From: Tubiluchus corallicola
Taxonomy: Eukaryota > Priapulida > Priapulimorpha > Priapulimorphida > Tubiluchidae
Assembly (NCBI GenBank): GCA_030141605.1
Contig: JAQGDQ010000042.1
Coordinates: 806,001-870,000 of the forward strand
DNA: 64,000 bases
Direction: 5' to 3'
Shown in pieces: positions 31,565 through 43,500 of this stretch (the stretch's first letter is position 1; each line of letters opens with the position of its first letter). The notes under the pieces are model-generated. The model was not told where the DNA came from. It saw only the letters and a program-made list of their open reading frames with translations, and did no database searches. The position numbers and the translations under genes are program-made.

Positions 31565-32300
31565 TAATAATAACTAATTGACAATGTTTCTGGAGTGGTT
31601 AGAAACTGAAGATTTTGCAAACAATAGTTATAAAATTGAACCTTATATATTAAGAGACGACAACCTTTTTTTGAAAGTGCTTATTTTCTTTTATCGAATT
31701 CAGCTTGCTTGAATACATAGGAAGTGCATTTCACAATGAAACCTCAGCATTTAACTGTTCAACTTATCACGCACGGGTTAAAGGTCAACCAATCTCGGCA
31801 TAGCTTATATCATTTAGTTTATTTCATTGAGAGCTTTCATTTGATATGCTACATGGTACTACTGCTCGACACTTGGTGCATTTGCTTCTCGACCCCTTTT
31901 TTCCGGTTTTTGCCCCCTACTGGGGTCAGAGATCAACCAGTCTCTGGGTAATTATTACCATTCAATTTATTTCATCGAGACCTTTGATTTGATACACTAC
32001 AAGCTAATTTCCGTTGACAATGGAAAGCATTTGTTCCCTTGACCACTATTTTGCCCCTAGTGGGGTAGCACGTTAACGATTCACATTGTAACCTATGCCA
32101 TTTGATTCGCCTCATCGGGACCTTTCGTTTGATATGCTACAAGGTACCATTGCTCAACACTTGATGCATTTCTATTTGCGACCCCCATATTTCGGTTTTT
32201 GCCTCCTAGCGGAAAATTTTCCTATACGTGCATGTCCCATATTTTGTGATGCACAAGGGTGCAACCCCAACTAGCTACATACTAAACATTGTGACCCTAG
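31565..32300. repeat. Dispersed repeat family C, copy 1, with three internal subunits
   Basis: Aligns to 36940-37515 in the same orientation from TTGACAATGTTTCTG onward. It contains three diverged subunits of roughly 115-125 bp (starts about 31809, 31955, 32092), each with CATCGNGACCTTT-like, TTGATATGCTACAAG-like and CCCTAGNGGGG-like blocks. No conserved open frame is present. Confidence 0.8.
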
Positions 32301-33507
32301 CTTATAGCAAAATCTTAATTATGTAAAATTTGTTAATTTATTGCCTCGTGGCAAAAAATTGTAAGTGCGAATGCAATTTCACGAAGACTTGTACTTCGTG
32401 AAATTTCACGACAATTTTAACGCCGCGGACTGTTGCAGATGTAAAACACAACATTATGTTGTATTGTATTTTATTGTATTGTACTGTATTAATAAATTAA
32501 CTTATTATTATTGTAAAAGTCTTGGTAATTCGTAGGATACCGTGTAATACAGCACATATATTACCCCAGCTCTAGAGGGCATAATAATATAGATGTAAAG
32601 GCTCTGTAACATAATATGATAATGATGTTGTTACTCTTGGGTATCTCTGCTTTGTGACATTTGGTTGCACTGTTGCCAATGTTTTTTATGTACAATCTGT
32701 AAATATGTAAAATATATTATGTCGGCATTGCAAATAATTATTTCTCTTTTTATAGCAATTTAGAACACACGATACTTACTCGTTGCTTTTTTAGATGTAA
32801 CTTAATGCAGTGTGTTTCGGAAAGTCACTGTGCGCTTTTCTCATCATGTTTTTTTTATATTTCGGCTTTCGATCCCAATGTGCCTTTGATCCACACAAAA
32901 TAAGAAGGCCCCAAGCCCGTATTGATCTAACGTTCTGCTAATGTGGCAGTAGCCCTACTGGAGCTGGTTATCTAAACATTGACGCTTCTATTATAAGTAT
33001 TCTAGCAGGGAATTAAAATCGAGTGTGGTTAGCGAACATTCAAGATTCACGATGCACAATTTTAGCGGAAATGGCGGATTTAAGAGAATCCATATAATGA
33101 TTTTCTTTTGTTATTGTCATTGTTTATGCTAGGCACCGAATTTTCTCGTTCAACCACTTTTAATTCGTGTTAATTAGTAAACACAGTAGGATAGGATCAC
33201 GAAACTTGCACGGTAGACACTTGGGTAGTGCACAGACAATTGTTTCTTGAACGATGACCTTGAGGATGACCGGTTAAAGACATCGGTCAATTTGAGTGGT
33301 GCCAGCTCTGGGCTACTATTAATGCTACTGATCCACCAATGATCAATGTTGCGCGCACTTACCACATAGGGTCTGCTCACATGTGCATCTAACCATGCTT
33401 TAATCTCATGCGCGTCTACGCATTGTGAGGGGGCGAAATAAATAAAACTACATAATGGAGCTGAGACAGTCATATTCCTCCTGGTATTCTGCACATCAAC
33501 AATCATT
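32301..33507. other. Intergenic DNA, no gene recognised
   Basis: Contains a TGTATTGTATTTTATTG microrepeat near 32455-32495, which looks like a retroelement tail. The minus-strand 173-residue frame at 33174-33695 has no recognisable domain and overlaps the plus-strand secreted-peptide candidate. Confidence 0.4.
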
Positions 33508-33760
33508 ATGCACAGAAGTGGCTTCTTAACGTTTACCTCAGTGATTGTGATAGTTCTCGCTATTTCAAGGAAGCCTGCTACTGGAAACCGTTTCCGACAC
33601 ACACTTCTTCCAGTTCTGTTTTCCAACAACAGGAATGTAACAGCGTTGACAATCCGCCGACCACAGATGTCAATCCAAAGTCGATGGTGGTCCAAAAACC
33701 AGCAGTTACCGTTTCCTCGTTATTATAATAAGAGGTCAAAGTTGCAGTCAGTTTTCACAG
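33508..33760 (+). CDS. Possible first exon of a secreted peptide precursor
   Basis: The ATG-initiated segment of 84 codons begins MHRSGFLTFTSVIVIVLAIS, a good signal-peptide shape: a short basic start, then a hydrophobic core. A mature part rich in Arg, Asn, Gln and Trp follows (RSRWWSKNQQ-like; QSRWWSKNQQLPFPRYY), ending at a consensus donor (CAG then gtaaat). An N-glycosylation sequon (NVT) is present. I do not recognise a family and found no convincing next exon downstream. A longer minus-strand frame overlaps it, so at most one is real. Confidence 0.25.
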
Positions 33761-34424
33761 GTAAATAATTACTACGTTTTCGCAGGTAAATTAATATATA
33801 TATTAAAATGTATTTTTTATTAAATTGCCAGACGCATATTGTTCTTTTTATTTCACGTCAGTAAATTTGTATAATTTGTGTAAAAGAAACTTAATTTCCT
33901 TAATTAAAAGAATCGATTTCTATTTTCCATTTTCTATTGAATGGATTATGCACTATCCATAAAACTATCAGCGTAGTAAGCGAAACCCTTTTCAGCAGAA
34001 ACCATTTCTCTCGTAGTCATTACTATCCTTTTTTTAACTGCAGAATTTGCGTGGAATTTGGTAATGAATCTCGGATAATTATAACACCGTGTATACACAA
34101 GTAAAGCTTTGTACAGGTCAGTATTAGATTGTACCGTTTTTTTTATCGAAATCAAAATGTAACTTGTTTCTGTAGTAGGCTGCAGTCATTTTTTATTAAG
34201 CATTTTCAGTACTAGCATTTCAAGTTTTTAAATCAAAATTCTCACTTTGCAATGACAAAACTGTGTTTCAATATCGTCCACATAAGCGTAAGACAACAAA
34301 TTCACCTACTGAGAATACGCAAAACATTGTACAACATGAATTACAATTCTGTAATTATTGTAATCTTAATATTCTGCTTATTCTAATCTGTGCTCCTCGC
34401 GAATTTTGGTGTACTGGAGGGAAT
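33761..34424. other. Unassigned AT-rich DNA
   Basis: No exon or recurrent repeat recognised. Confidence 0.45.
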
Positions 34425-34880
34425 TAAAGTCAAACTAAGCCCTCGCTATAATATGAGCTTTTACAACAAAATCCTACTCTCATAACGAATATTCAAATTA
34501 TTTTATTATAAACTTATTGTAAAACTTGTTTCTTTTGATTTTTCATCACTTCGTTGTTAGCGGTATTAAATTTGAAGAACCACCATTTTACGTTGCGTGA
34601 GACGAGTGACGTTATGAGTGCAGTTACGAGATCACCAAATATCGGCAAACAAACATTGGTAACTAAAGACGCTTTCTGTACCTCGTACGGCATTCTCGCT
34701 CACTCACGCCAAAGACGCGAATCATGGCGATCTTTTCGGCAATGCACGCGTTCGAAATTCGACAGAAAAAAGAAAGTTATTTAATTAATTTATAAGTCTC
34801 TTTTTGTTTAATAATAACTATAAATTTTTTGTGTAATCATAATAATGCGTTAAAGAAACGTTAATGTCTGTTGAGGTTAT
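34425..34880. repeat. Dispersed repeat family B, copy 1
   Basis: About 450 bp that aligns end to end with 52780-53245 in direct orientation. Shared landmarks are AGCTTTTACAAC, AAATCCTACTCTCAT, GACGCTTTCTGTACCTCGT and GTGTAATCAT. The open frames in both copies ([11 protein letters not shown] and [11 protein letters not shown]) are partly similar, but stops and frame changes suggest a non-coding or decayed element. Confidence 0.85.
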
Positions 34881-36939
34881 TTCGGCCTTTAAAGTTTCCA
34901 TTAGCCTTAGGTCTTCTTTAGCAGCTGAAGCCTATTACAGCCAAAAGGTGTTCCCCATAATTACTCGGCTTTATGTTATTTTTACTATTACTGTTGTATC
35001 ATGCAGGCTCCACAAAAATTTTCATTTGGATTAGCGTATTATTCCAATTCGCAGCTTTTGTTTATGTTTTTTTCTGTTAAGCAAATATTATTAATTTTGT
35101 TTTTTTTTGTTTCAGGTCAACTAAATTATCGGTCAGAAGGTGTTGTAACTTTTTTAGTTATAACAAAGTTAAGGATTGAAATAACATCCCCTTTAACGCG
35201 ATTGTGTTGTTTCAGTAAATTATTAAAACTTCAGAAGATATTCAGGCCATGATTTTTCAAATCCCTTTATGATAAATCATAAAAGTGCACTTGTGACCAG
35301 GTTATTAAGACAAGTAGAATAATGTTAACTGTGTAATCGCGAGTTCGACGTTGTGTGTGGTCGACGAACTTATTGTACAGATACTAACATTAAAGTTAAA
35401 GTGCAAATAGTGAAAGCACGACATAACACAGTTTAAAAATAACCTATTTTGAACGTCATGTAGTTAGCTGACAAGCTGACAGTAAAATGGTAAAGCAATA
35501 AGACACATCTTGCTTGTCGTTGTCGTTGAAGTCATTGTCATCGTCACTCTGACGTTGCCTTGTTGTGCTTCATTTTTCTGTTCTGTGTTAGAATGGCCAG
35601 TGTACGTACTTAGGTAGGAATATTAAGAGCGTGCGTCTGCTAACATGATTAAGAATCTCACAATGACCCAGCAGATAATTTAAATCTATTATAAAATTAA
35701 TACACTATGTTATTTTTCATACAGCAGGCTTAATGCTACGTTAATAATGCAGTGACAGTGTTTACTAACTAAGACAACAGTAAGACATTTAAGATGTACG
35801 GCTTATTTTGTCCTGTTCTTTATAAATACGCTGTGCAGCTCATAAAAAAATAAAAAATTGTGTGATGCTCATCGATATCATATGCATTTCATTACTGATT
35901 CAGTCATTTTTGGGTATAATTGTAATAAGCTTATATTATTCAGTATCATACTTGTAGAAGTACTATTGCCGTATTTGTAACGAAAAAGAAAGAAAGTAAA
36001 CAGCAAAACATTTGGCATTGCAATTAAAAAATTGCCGGTCCTTATCAGTCTGTTTTCACATTTTCCGAACTCGCAGTGTAACATAACTTGTCCCAAAGTG
36101 CGAAGCACTCGAGTTATTCGACGCTTGGCAAAGTTTCAGCTTCTTAGCTGCTCTGCAAGTCAAACTACGGCCCTTTTTCAAACTCCACCATTTTCATCTC
36201 AAATTGAGCCATAGCCAAGTCAAAATAACGTAATCCAGTCCAACCCAATCTAATTCAATGTGGTCGTAGTTAGGTACACATGAACCGTTGGTATTGTAAC
36301 CTAAATTTTTTAACTTTGTCATGCAGGCTTGTTTCTGAGGCTTCAAGACAATTCAGTGGTTTCTTTCCTATTGCTAGCCACAAGAGTATAACTGGCATCA
36401 AAATTCAATTTGGAACCGATTACAGCCCCAAATTTCAGCTGCATATGCGCGTATTACCTAATAAGGCGGTGTTAGGTAATAGTATATGCAGCAACTTTTC
36501 TGTTCACATTATGACTATGATAGTGCATTATTAATACACATGAAAGTAATAGGTCCATTAAGATTTACGAAACTGTCAAGTTGTGAAACTTATTTAGCGT
36601 AACTCTGAATAATTATCGTGCAACTTGCTCACCTTTATTTCCCAGGAGATGGTGTAGGAGGAAAGGACTTTCAGAATGAAATGTGTTAATGTGTCAATTT
36701 ATTAACTGCATTTACGAAAAATTGAAAACTTTTGAAAGAAGTTGAAGTTTGTAGAGCCAGTTAAAGACGCAAACACTTCTGATGTGCATAATCTGCTTCA
36801 TTTTAAAAAGGAAAACTTAAGGATTAGTAAGCATTGGCATTCTTGATCAAAGCTAAGAAGATAAAGAGAAGCGGAAAAACTTTGTACGTCGACGTACTTT
36901 TTAACAGAATTATCATTAGTTTTAATTTCATTAATTGCA
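34881..36939. other. Unassigned intergenic DNA
   Basis: Frames at 35001, 36032 and 36280 (+) have hydrophobic or Cys-containing stretches but no family motif and no consistent exon set. I see nothing supportable here. Confidence 0.4.
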
Positions 36940-37515
36940 GAAAGAAAACTAGTTGACAATGTTTCTGAGGTAGTCAGACACTGGAGATTTTGCAACAGTA
37001 GTTATTAAATTGAGCCTTAAAAATGAAGAGTTTTTCTTGAAAGTGCTTTCTTTCTTTTATTGAATTCACCTTGCCTGAATACATCGAAAGTGCATTTCAC
37101 AATGAAACCTTAGCATTTAACTGTTCAGCCCATCACCCACAGGTCAAAGGTTAAACAATCTTGGCATAACTTATATCATTCAGTTTGTCTCATCGAGACC
37201 TTTCGCTTGATGTGCTACAAGCTAGTTCCGGTCGACACTGGAAGGCATTTGCCACCCCGATCACTATTTTTCCCTCTAGCGGGGTCACTTGTTAGCTATT
37301 CTCATTGTAACCTATGCCATTTGATCCGCCTCATCGAGACCTTTTGTTTGATGTGCTACAAGGTGCCATTGTCAACACTTGGTGCACTTCTGTTCCCGAC
37401 CCCCATTTTTCGGTTTTTGTCCTCAAGAGGAAAATTTTGTTACACGCGCACGTCCAATATTTTGTGATGCGCAAGGCCACGACACCACCTAGCAACATAC
37501 TAAATATTGTGGCTC
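36940..37515. repeat. Dispersed repeat family C, copy 2, with two internal subunits
   Basis: Aligns to 31565-32300. It holds two subunits (starts about 37175 and 37312) that correspond to the second and third subunits of copy 1, so the copies differ in subunit number. Confidence 0.8.
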
Positions 37516-39125
37516 CAGCTCAAAAACTATGGGAGCAGACGGATAATAAAGAAAAATAAGTGAAGACTCGCCGGCTCCTTGACCATTGATCCGGCAACTC
37601 CGACCCACATGTATAGATAGACAACTTTGCCCGGAGTTTTGTGTCCCTAGCTCTCAGCATGCACCTACAGTGCCCAAATAGTTGTGAAAAAAAATTGGAA
37701 AAAAACCGAAAGCCCTAGACTGACATGCGACCTAAAGGAAGAACTGACCGACGTCCACTGCCCTTCCCCCTTGTCCAGTGGTCAGTGGTCACCACACTGT
37801 TGTTCGTGACCCGTCCAGGGCTACCAACCCTGTGAGTTTGGTGATCCTAGCTTGCAAGGGTTTCGAATTAAAAGGCGTTAAAGTTGCGGGGAAGAAATAA
37901 GTAATAATAACTCAATAAAAAAACAGTAAGATTTTGCTGATATATATATTTACTGTATTTACAAAGACGTTGTTTTAATAAGAAGCTTTATTGTTATTAT
38001 ATTAGTGAGAAGAAAAAAATCGAAGACAAAGACCACATCAAACAAAATTTGAATCTGTTACAGTAAAGATATATTTAGTGGAAATTAGAGATGATGTATG
38101 TTTTTATAAGAGAAGCATACATAAACGCGTCTAAGAACTGTATGAATTAATGTTATTCATTTGTTTTCGTCCTGGTTTGCGTAGCTGAATAACCCGCTGG
38201 GATGTTACGCTATTAATGCTAAATAAAACAAATTACTTTGCAAGTTACATTATTATTAGAACAAGAAATATGCTGTAAAATGAATCCGCGCACGCCCACT
38301 ACTTATTTTGTATAGAACACAAGAATAATTTTTGTGCAACTTCATGAAACAATAATTCTTGGCGAGGTGACAGGTGAGAAATATTTCGCTTTCATAAAGT
38401 CGTTTGGTCGACGAAATAATGTTCTTTTAGTATCTATATGCGATTTTCCTAGTTTGAAGAGAGACGGCAATAAGCCCTTTCGCAGTTCCAGCGATTGATG
38501 ATGATCGTAAAAACTTGAAAAGGTCGAAGGTTAAGTAAAGTTATCTGAACCAACCAACATATTTGTTTACACTTGACAATCCCTGGGGGCCCTTGCAGTT
38601 GTAAGAGCAATAGTTTTTAGTGTTAATTTTTGTTTCAGTTAGGCCTATTTCATTTTACGTGGATTACTGCAGCTATTGTGCCACCTGTTTTCGGATTAAA
38701 ATCACTTGCTAGTTTAAAACTATACACGTGTAGTAAAAAAAATAACCACGTGTTTCACCTACATGTAGGCACGCGCATAAGGTCACGTGACGGTTGTAGT
38801 TACTAAGACGCGTTGGGTTCACTTAACCTTTGACCTTTCTGTAACTGCGCGTGCGCATAGTGAAACAGTGACTAGGCTTATTGCGTTCAGTGAGAATGAG
38901 AGTTACACTGTACATTGTGTGCTTGAAAATAGGCACTTTTGAACTATAAAAAGTTTGAGAATTCTTTTAGTCAGTTTAGATGAACACTTGAAAAGATTAC
39001 GGTGATAAGCTATTACATGTTCACTGAGGCACCTCAACTGATGATTAATTCATGCGATTCCAGCATTAGCAAATTATCAAGTTAAATGTTTGCACAGCAA
39101 TCTCTAATTGTATTATGTCAAGTTT
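37516..39125. other. Unassigned DNA with a GC-richer stretch at 37560-37860
   Basis: The 37560-37860 stretch is clearly richer in G and C than its surroundings and follows directly on repeat family C, so it may belong to the same element. No coding exon is recognised. Confidence 0.4.
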
Positions 39126-39620
39126 ATAAGCAATCTTAGTCTTGTCCCACAAACTCGCTTCCTGGCGTCCGCTCACTGATGACCTCTTCGTGACCTGATG
39201 TCCAGTTACGTAAGTCTTAGTGTGATCTTATATCTAATAGTTTCTGGAGCCTGACTTCTAGTCGCAGTTGCCTTTGCGTAACCTAATGGCCAGTGTCATC
39301 TTTTTCACGATGTCCGGCCGCATGTTTGCATGACCTTATGTGTGATGTCCAGTCATTTGACATTTGCGTGATCTTTTGTTTTGTAGCATTTCCAGCATGA
39401 CATCCAATTTGTGTGACATAAGGTCAAAACAATATCTCCAACCTGATGTCCAGCTGCATTGATCTTCGCGTGATCTTATGATCTCATCTCTAACAGTGTT
39501 TTCAGCCTAATGTCCAGTTGTAGTTGACCTTTGAGTGACATTATGCCTCATGTGATCTGATCGCACATCTTATCGCATCGACCTTTTTATGTGACTCCGT
39601 TCTGATCTGATAGTGGCTTG
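39126..39620. repeat. Degenerate GTGACCTGATGTCCAGT-type minisatellite
   Basis: Diverged tandem units with recurring TGATGTCCAGT, TTGCGTGATCTTATG and TTGACCTTTGNGTGA-like blocks over about 500 bp. No open frame of note. Confidence 0.65.
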
Positions 39621-39864
39621 ACATTTGGTTTTATTGACAATGCGACGAACTCTGATTCGAAGTGTTATTCATTCGCTACCGCGGCTGGGTCATACCAAAA
39701 GATTTTAAAAATGGTACCTGCTGCTGCCATATCTGACGCGTGGTTTTTGGGGTAAAGGCTAATAATAATCTCCGTTATACAGGCGTGGCTATTTGTTTAG
39801 AGTCGGCGTTACAAGTCATCTGCATTGTCTGTTGAATTGAAAGCCAACTTTAAATACAGGTTAA

Positions 39865-40012
39865 TAATGTTATTGTTGTTGTTGTACGTCGTTGTCGTCT
39901 TCTTGTTCTCCTTCTCCTCCTCCTCCTCCTCCTCCTCCTCCTCCTCCTCCTCCTCCTCCTCCTCCTCCTTCTTCTTCTTATTATTATTATCATTATTATT
40001 ATTATATTAAAC
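39865..40012. repeat. (TTG)n/(TCC)n/(TTC)n/(TTA)n compound microsatellite
   Basis: About 150 bp of successive triplet runs (TCC core 39913-39968), some 550 bp downstream of the GLUT-like gene's stop codon. Confidence 0.9.
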
Positions 40013-40417
40013 TATAATAAAAATCAGATATAACAAAGATAAAGTGTATTTTTAAGTAAAAGGCAGTTCCGTTAATTATAGAATTGGGTAAAACCAGGTA
40101 GAAAAGAGCAATGAAGCTGAAACTAGCCATTGGTGATCTATCAATTCTCTTCAAAAACAATGGCAGCAAGTTAAACCCGTTAACAACTTTCATAACAGGT
40201 ACAAAAACTAAATTCACATGCAATCTGGTACTTTGGTTTTGCCGTTCTTGTGGAGTGATAACACTTTTACTTCAAACTGGGTTATATGCTACACAAAATT
40301 CTCTCAATTTCATTGGAGAAATGAAAGGTATTCTGAGTTATAGTTGGCTATTGGCTATTTAGTTTTACTTTTAGCTGTCGTAAAGCAAGAAGACCATCGA
40401 AGGGCATTTAACAGCAA

Positions 40418-40423
40418 TTTAAT
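40418..40423 (-). terminator. Candidate polyadenylation signal of the GLUT-like gene
   Basis: ATTAAA on the minus strand, about 140 nt past the stop codon. It is a variant hexamer; support is positional only. Confidence 0.25.
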
Positions 40424-40564
40424 TAGGTTGGCTGCACTTTGAAAACTCAGGGTTCATAACTCCAATATCGAGTCGTATTTGCTTGGCATCTCCATGTTGA
40501 ATTTCTTATCTTTCTTTCTTCATGCTGTTGAAAATCGATAGTCTCGAATAAACACACATGTAAT

Positions 40565-43500
40565 TCAAAGGTGAACTATTATATAATTTTCTGAGAGTAA
40601 AGCAGACCCATAATTAGTAACATTTTTCTTTACGGGCAGTTCTACTTTGTCATCTGTGGTGGCATTATCTGTCACAGTATGGTTAGCTGCTGTACTGTTT
40701 TGATCATGATTAGCATCACCATCTTTCAAGTTGCTAATGGCGAAGCTGTAATTATCATATGCGGTTACGGTGGTTTGCTGGCCGGTTCGTTTCTCGAAGG
40801 TTTTAAACGTTACATTCACGTCCATACCGTTCGTTTCTGGTAGATTGAGAAAGATGTAGATGAGCAGTAGCAAGGAGGCACATGCGTACACGGTAAATGT
40901 ATATTGTTCAATAGCGTTGTACAGAGGTAAGTAGGTTGCACCAATTACAGAATTAGTTGCCCATGTTGCTACTACTGCAGTAATACCAACGGCCGCAGCT
41001 CTCGAATTTTCTGGAAACAACTCCGGTGTTATGAGCCACCGAACAGTTCCTAAAATACAATTAACAATTTTTTCATGCGATAATTTTTGGTTTTAATTAT
41101 TGAACCACAGTGACAGAGTCAGATATTATTCATCAGCATACAGATATATCATAACAACTTAACTGGATAGAGAGACGAATTTAAACGTAAAGAAGATAAT
41201 GTGCCCATTAAGCCTCAAAAATTTTTATTTTTCACAAGGGCTGCCGTTCTTCGCGGACGTCGCCAGCTGAAATTTACCTGTATGGCCTAGAGCTTGAAAG
41301 ACGTCTTTGGTTTTTCAAGATCTAGGCCATATAAGTAGATTTCAATTTCAAGATTTAGGATATACAAGTAGATTTCAGTTGACGAAATCTGCGAAACACG
41401 AAAGGTCCTGGTGAAAAATAAAAATTTTGGAGACTTAATGGACACTTTGTTTTCTTTACGATTATGACCAAGACAAGTCTCAAAAGAGCACTATCTTATT
41501 TTCGAAAGATGAATTTTTTGATGCGAATACAGGTAAGCTATAGCTACACTTACCTGGTCCAAAAGAAGCAAAAGACGAGTAAAGAATAGTAATGGCAACA
41601 CTCAGGAAGGCAACCCAGTCATCATTCTGTAATAATGTAAGGAAATATATTTTGGTTAAAATCAGCTGTCCATTTAACATCAAAATCCAAATGTGGAGCT
41701 CTAACGGATGCGTAAATGCAGAATAAATGTCTCTGCAGGCATTCTAATTCGTCAAAAGAGTCACTCAGAGCCTTTACTGCGGCTCTGTCCTTTTGAAAGG
41801 TCTGGTCGTTTATTTGTTGTAGTAAGTTTTTACACCTGTTTCTTACACTTACATTATACGTTAACGAAACTGTGAGTCCTGCTGCTAGCGCACATTGTCC
41901 AGCGGTACCGATTAGTACTGTGGGTCTTCTACCAATCCTGTCCAGAAGGTTTAAAGCCAGAAACACAGCCAACGTGTTGAGTCCACCAACACCCAGTGTG
42001 AGATAGGTGGACTGATCCACACTTAATCCAGCGCTTCGAAATATATTAGTGGAAAAATAAGCTAGCTGTAAAAAAAATTAACTTTTAATAAGAGATGTTA
42101 GTGGTTCCACGATCCTTGTTAATAAAGTGAGTATGAATATGAATGTAAAAATTATTCTTCGACATTTAGTTTAAAGGGTAAACTGTGTAGTTTTCAATAC
42201 AATATTATGCAAGTCAGAGTAAATCAAGAACAAAGATATAGTACAATGCAATTACAACCATCATGTCAATCTACACCGTACCCTATTGCATCGTATATCT
42301 TATGACATTCTACTGCTTTACGTGCGTTGCAGTGCAGAGTAGTGTCATACAGTGTGATGTAAGCCTAATGCAATTCTGCACGACCTGAAATGGTGCAATG
42401 CGATGCTAAACTATGATATAATACCAAGTAATTCTTAATTCTAATGCATTTGTCAATAAGAAAACATGTACGAGATAGAATAATGAATATCTTACAGATG
42501 GAAAGCCACCTATCTGCAGTGCCAGACCTACAGCACAGGCTGCTCCAAGTGCCCTCAAATGCGGTGGTGATTTAAGCAGTTCCCAGAAGCGAGCCTAAAA
42601 TATTAAATTTCATATAGCCAACGAGAAAAATAATTTACTGTAAGAGTATCAACAATAAATTCGGTGTAATATTGAATTGATACTGATTGTCTAATAGAAT
42701 ATAATGGCACACATTTTCGTAGGAGAATTCTGATTTTTAAGGGAGGCTGAACTACATCACTTGGGGAGACTGCCTTATTAGGGACACTAGAAAACAATAA
42801 GTTGACATCTTTGTTGCAAGTAGCTCGTAATAAGTGACTGCAGATTCAGCATTTAGCGTTTGGCAATTTATTATTACTGCATACATTATTATAATAGAAA
42901 AAAGGATGAGACCGACTGTGAATATGAAACTTAACCAGTATTGTAATAATGGCTACTTTAAACTAATTTACCTTGTGCTTTCCTTCAGCCAGCTGAGCTT
43001 CAGTCTGCAAGAGTTTAAACTCCTCTTTTACATCTGCAGATTGTCTCATAAACTTTAAAGCTGCAAAATACGAGAATTTTAATTATTTGAAAATGTTATT
43101 GTGAACTCGATGATACAGATTTAGTGGTTCCTTTTTCATGAAAACAATTCAATTTGTCACACATTTGTCTTACGTCCTTCATGCCAGCGGAATAGGTGCT
43201 GAGATATAAGAGCCGTTGTATCTGGTAAATCGATGAGGTCATTCCTTAGCGACGGTTTACACCTTGTCAAGGTCAGTTTCTGGTCTTAACATGTAGGTGG
43301 CAGCACACAGGTAAACTTACCTGTAATTTTACAAGCAACCTGTGAACTTGTAAATTAGATCGAGCCTCAGTAAACACGCTTTCAGAAACTTCAGTAAACG
43401 TTTGGTAAATTATTAAGTTCTTATTCTTAATGCTTTATGTATAATTTATAATTTACATAGCCGCGCTATGTAACTAATTTGTGTTTTCTTTATTTTGATC

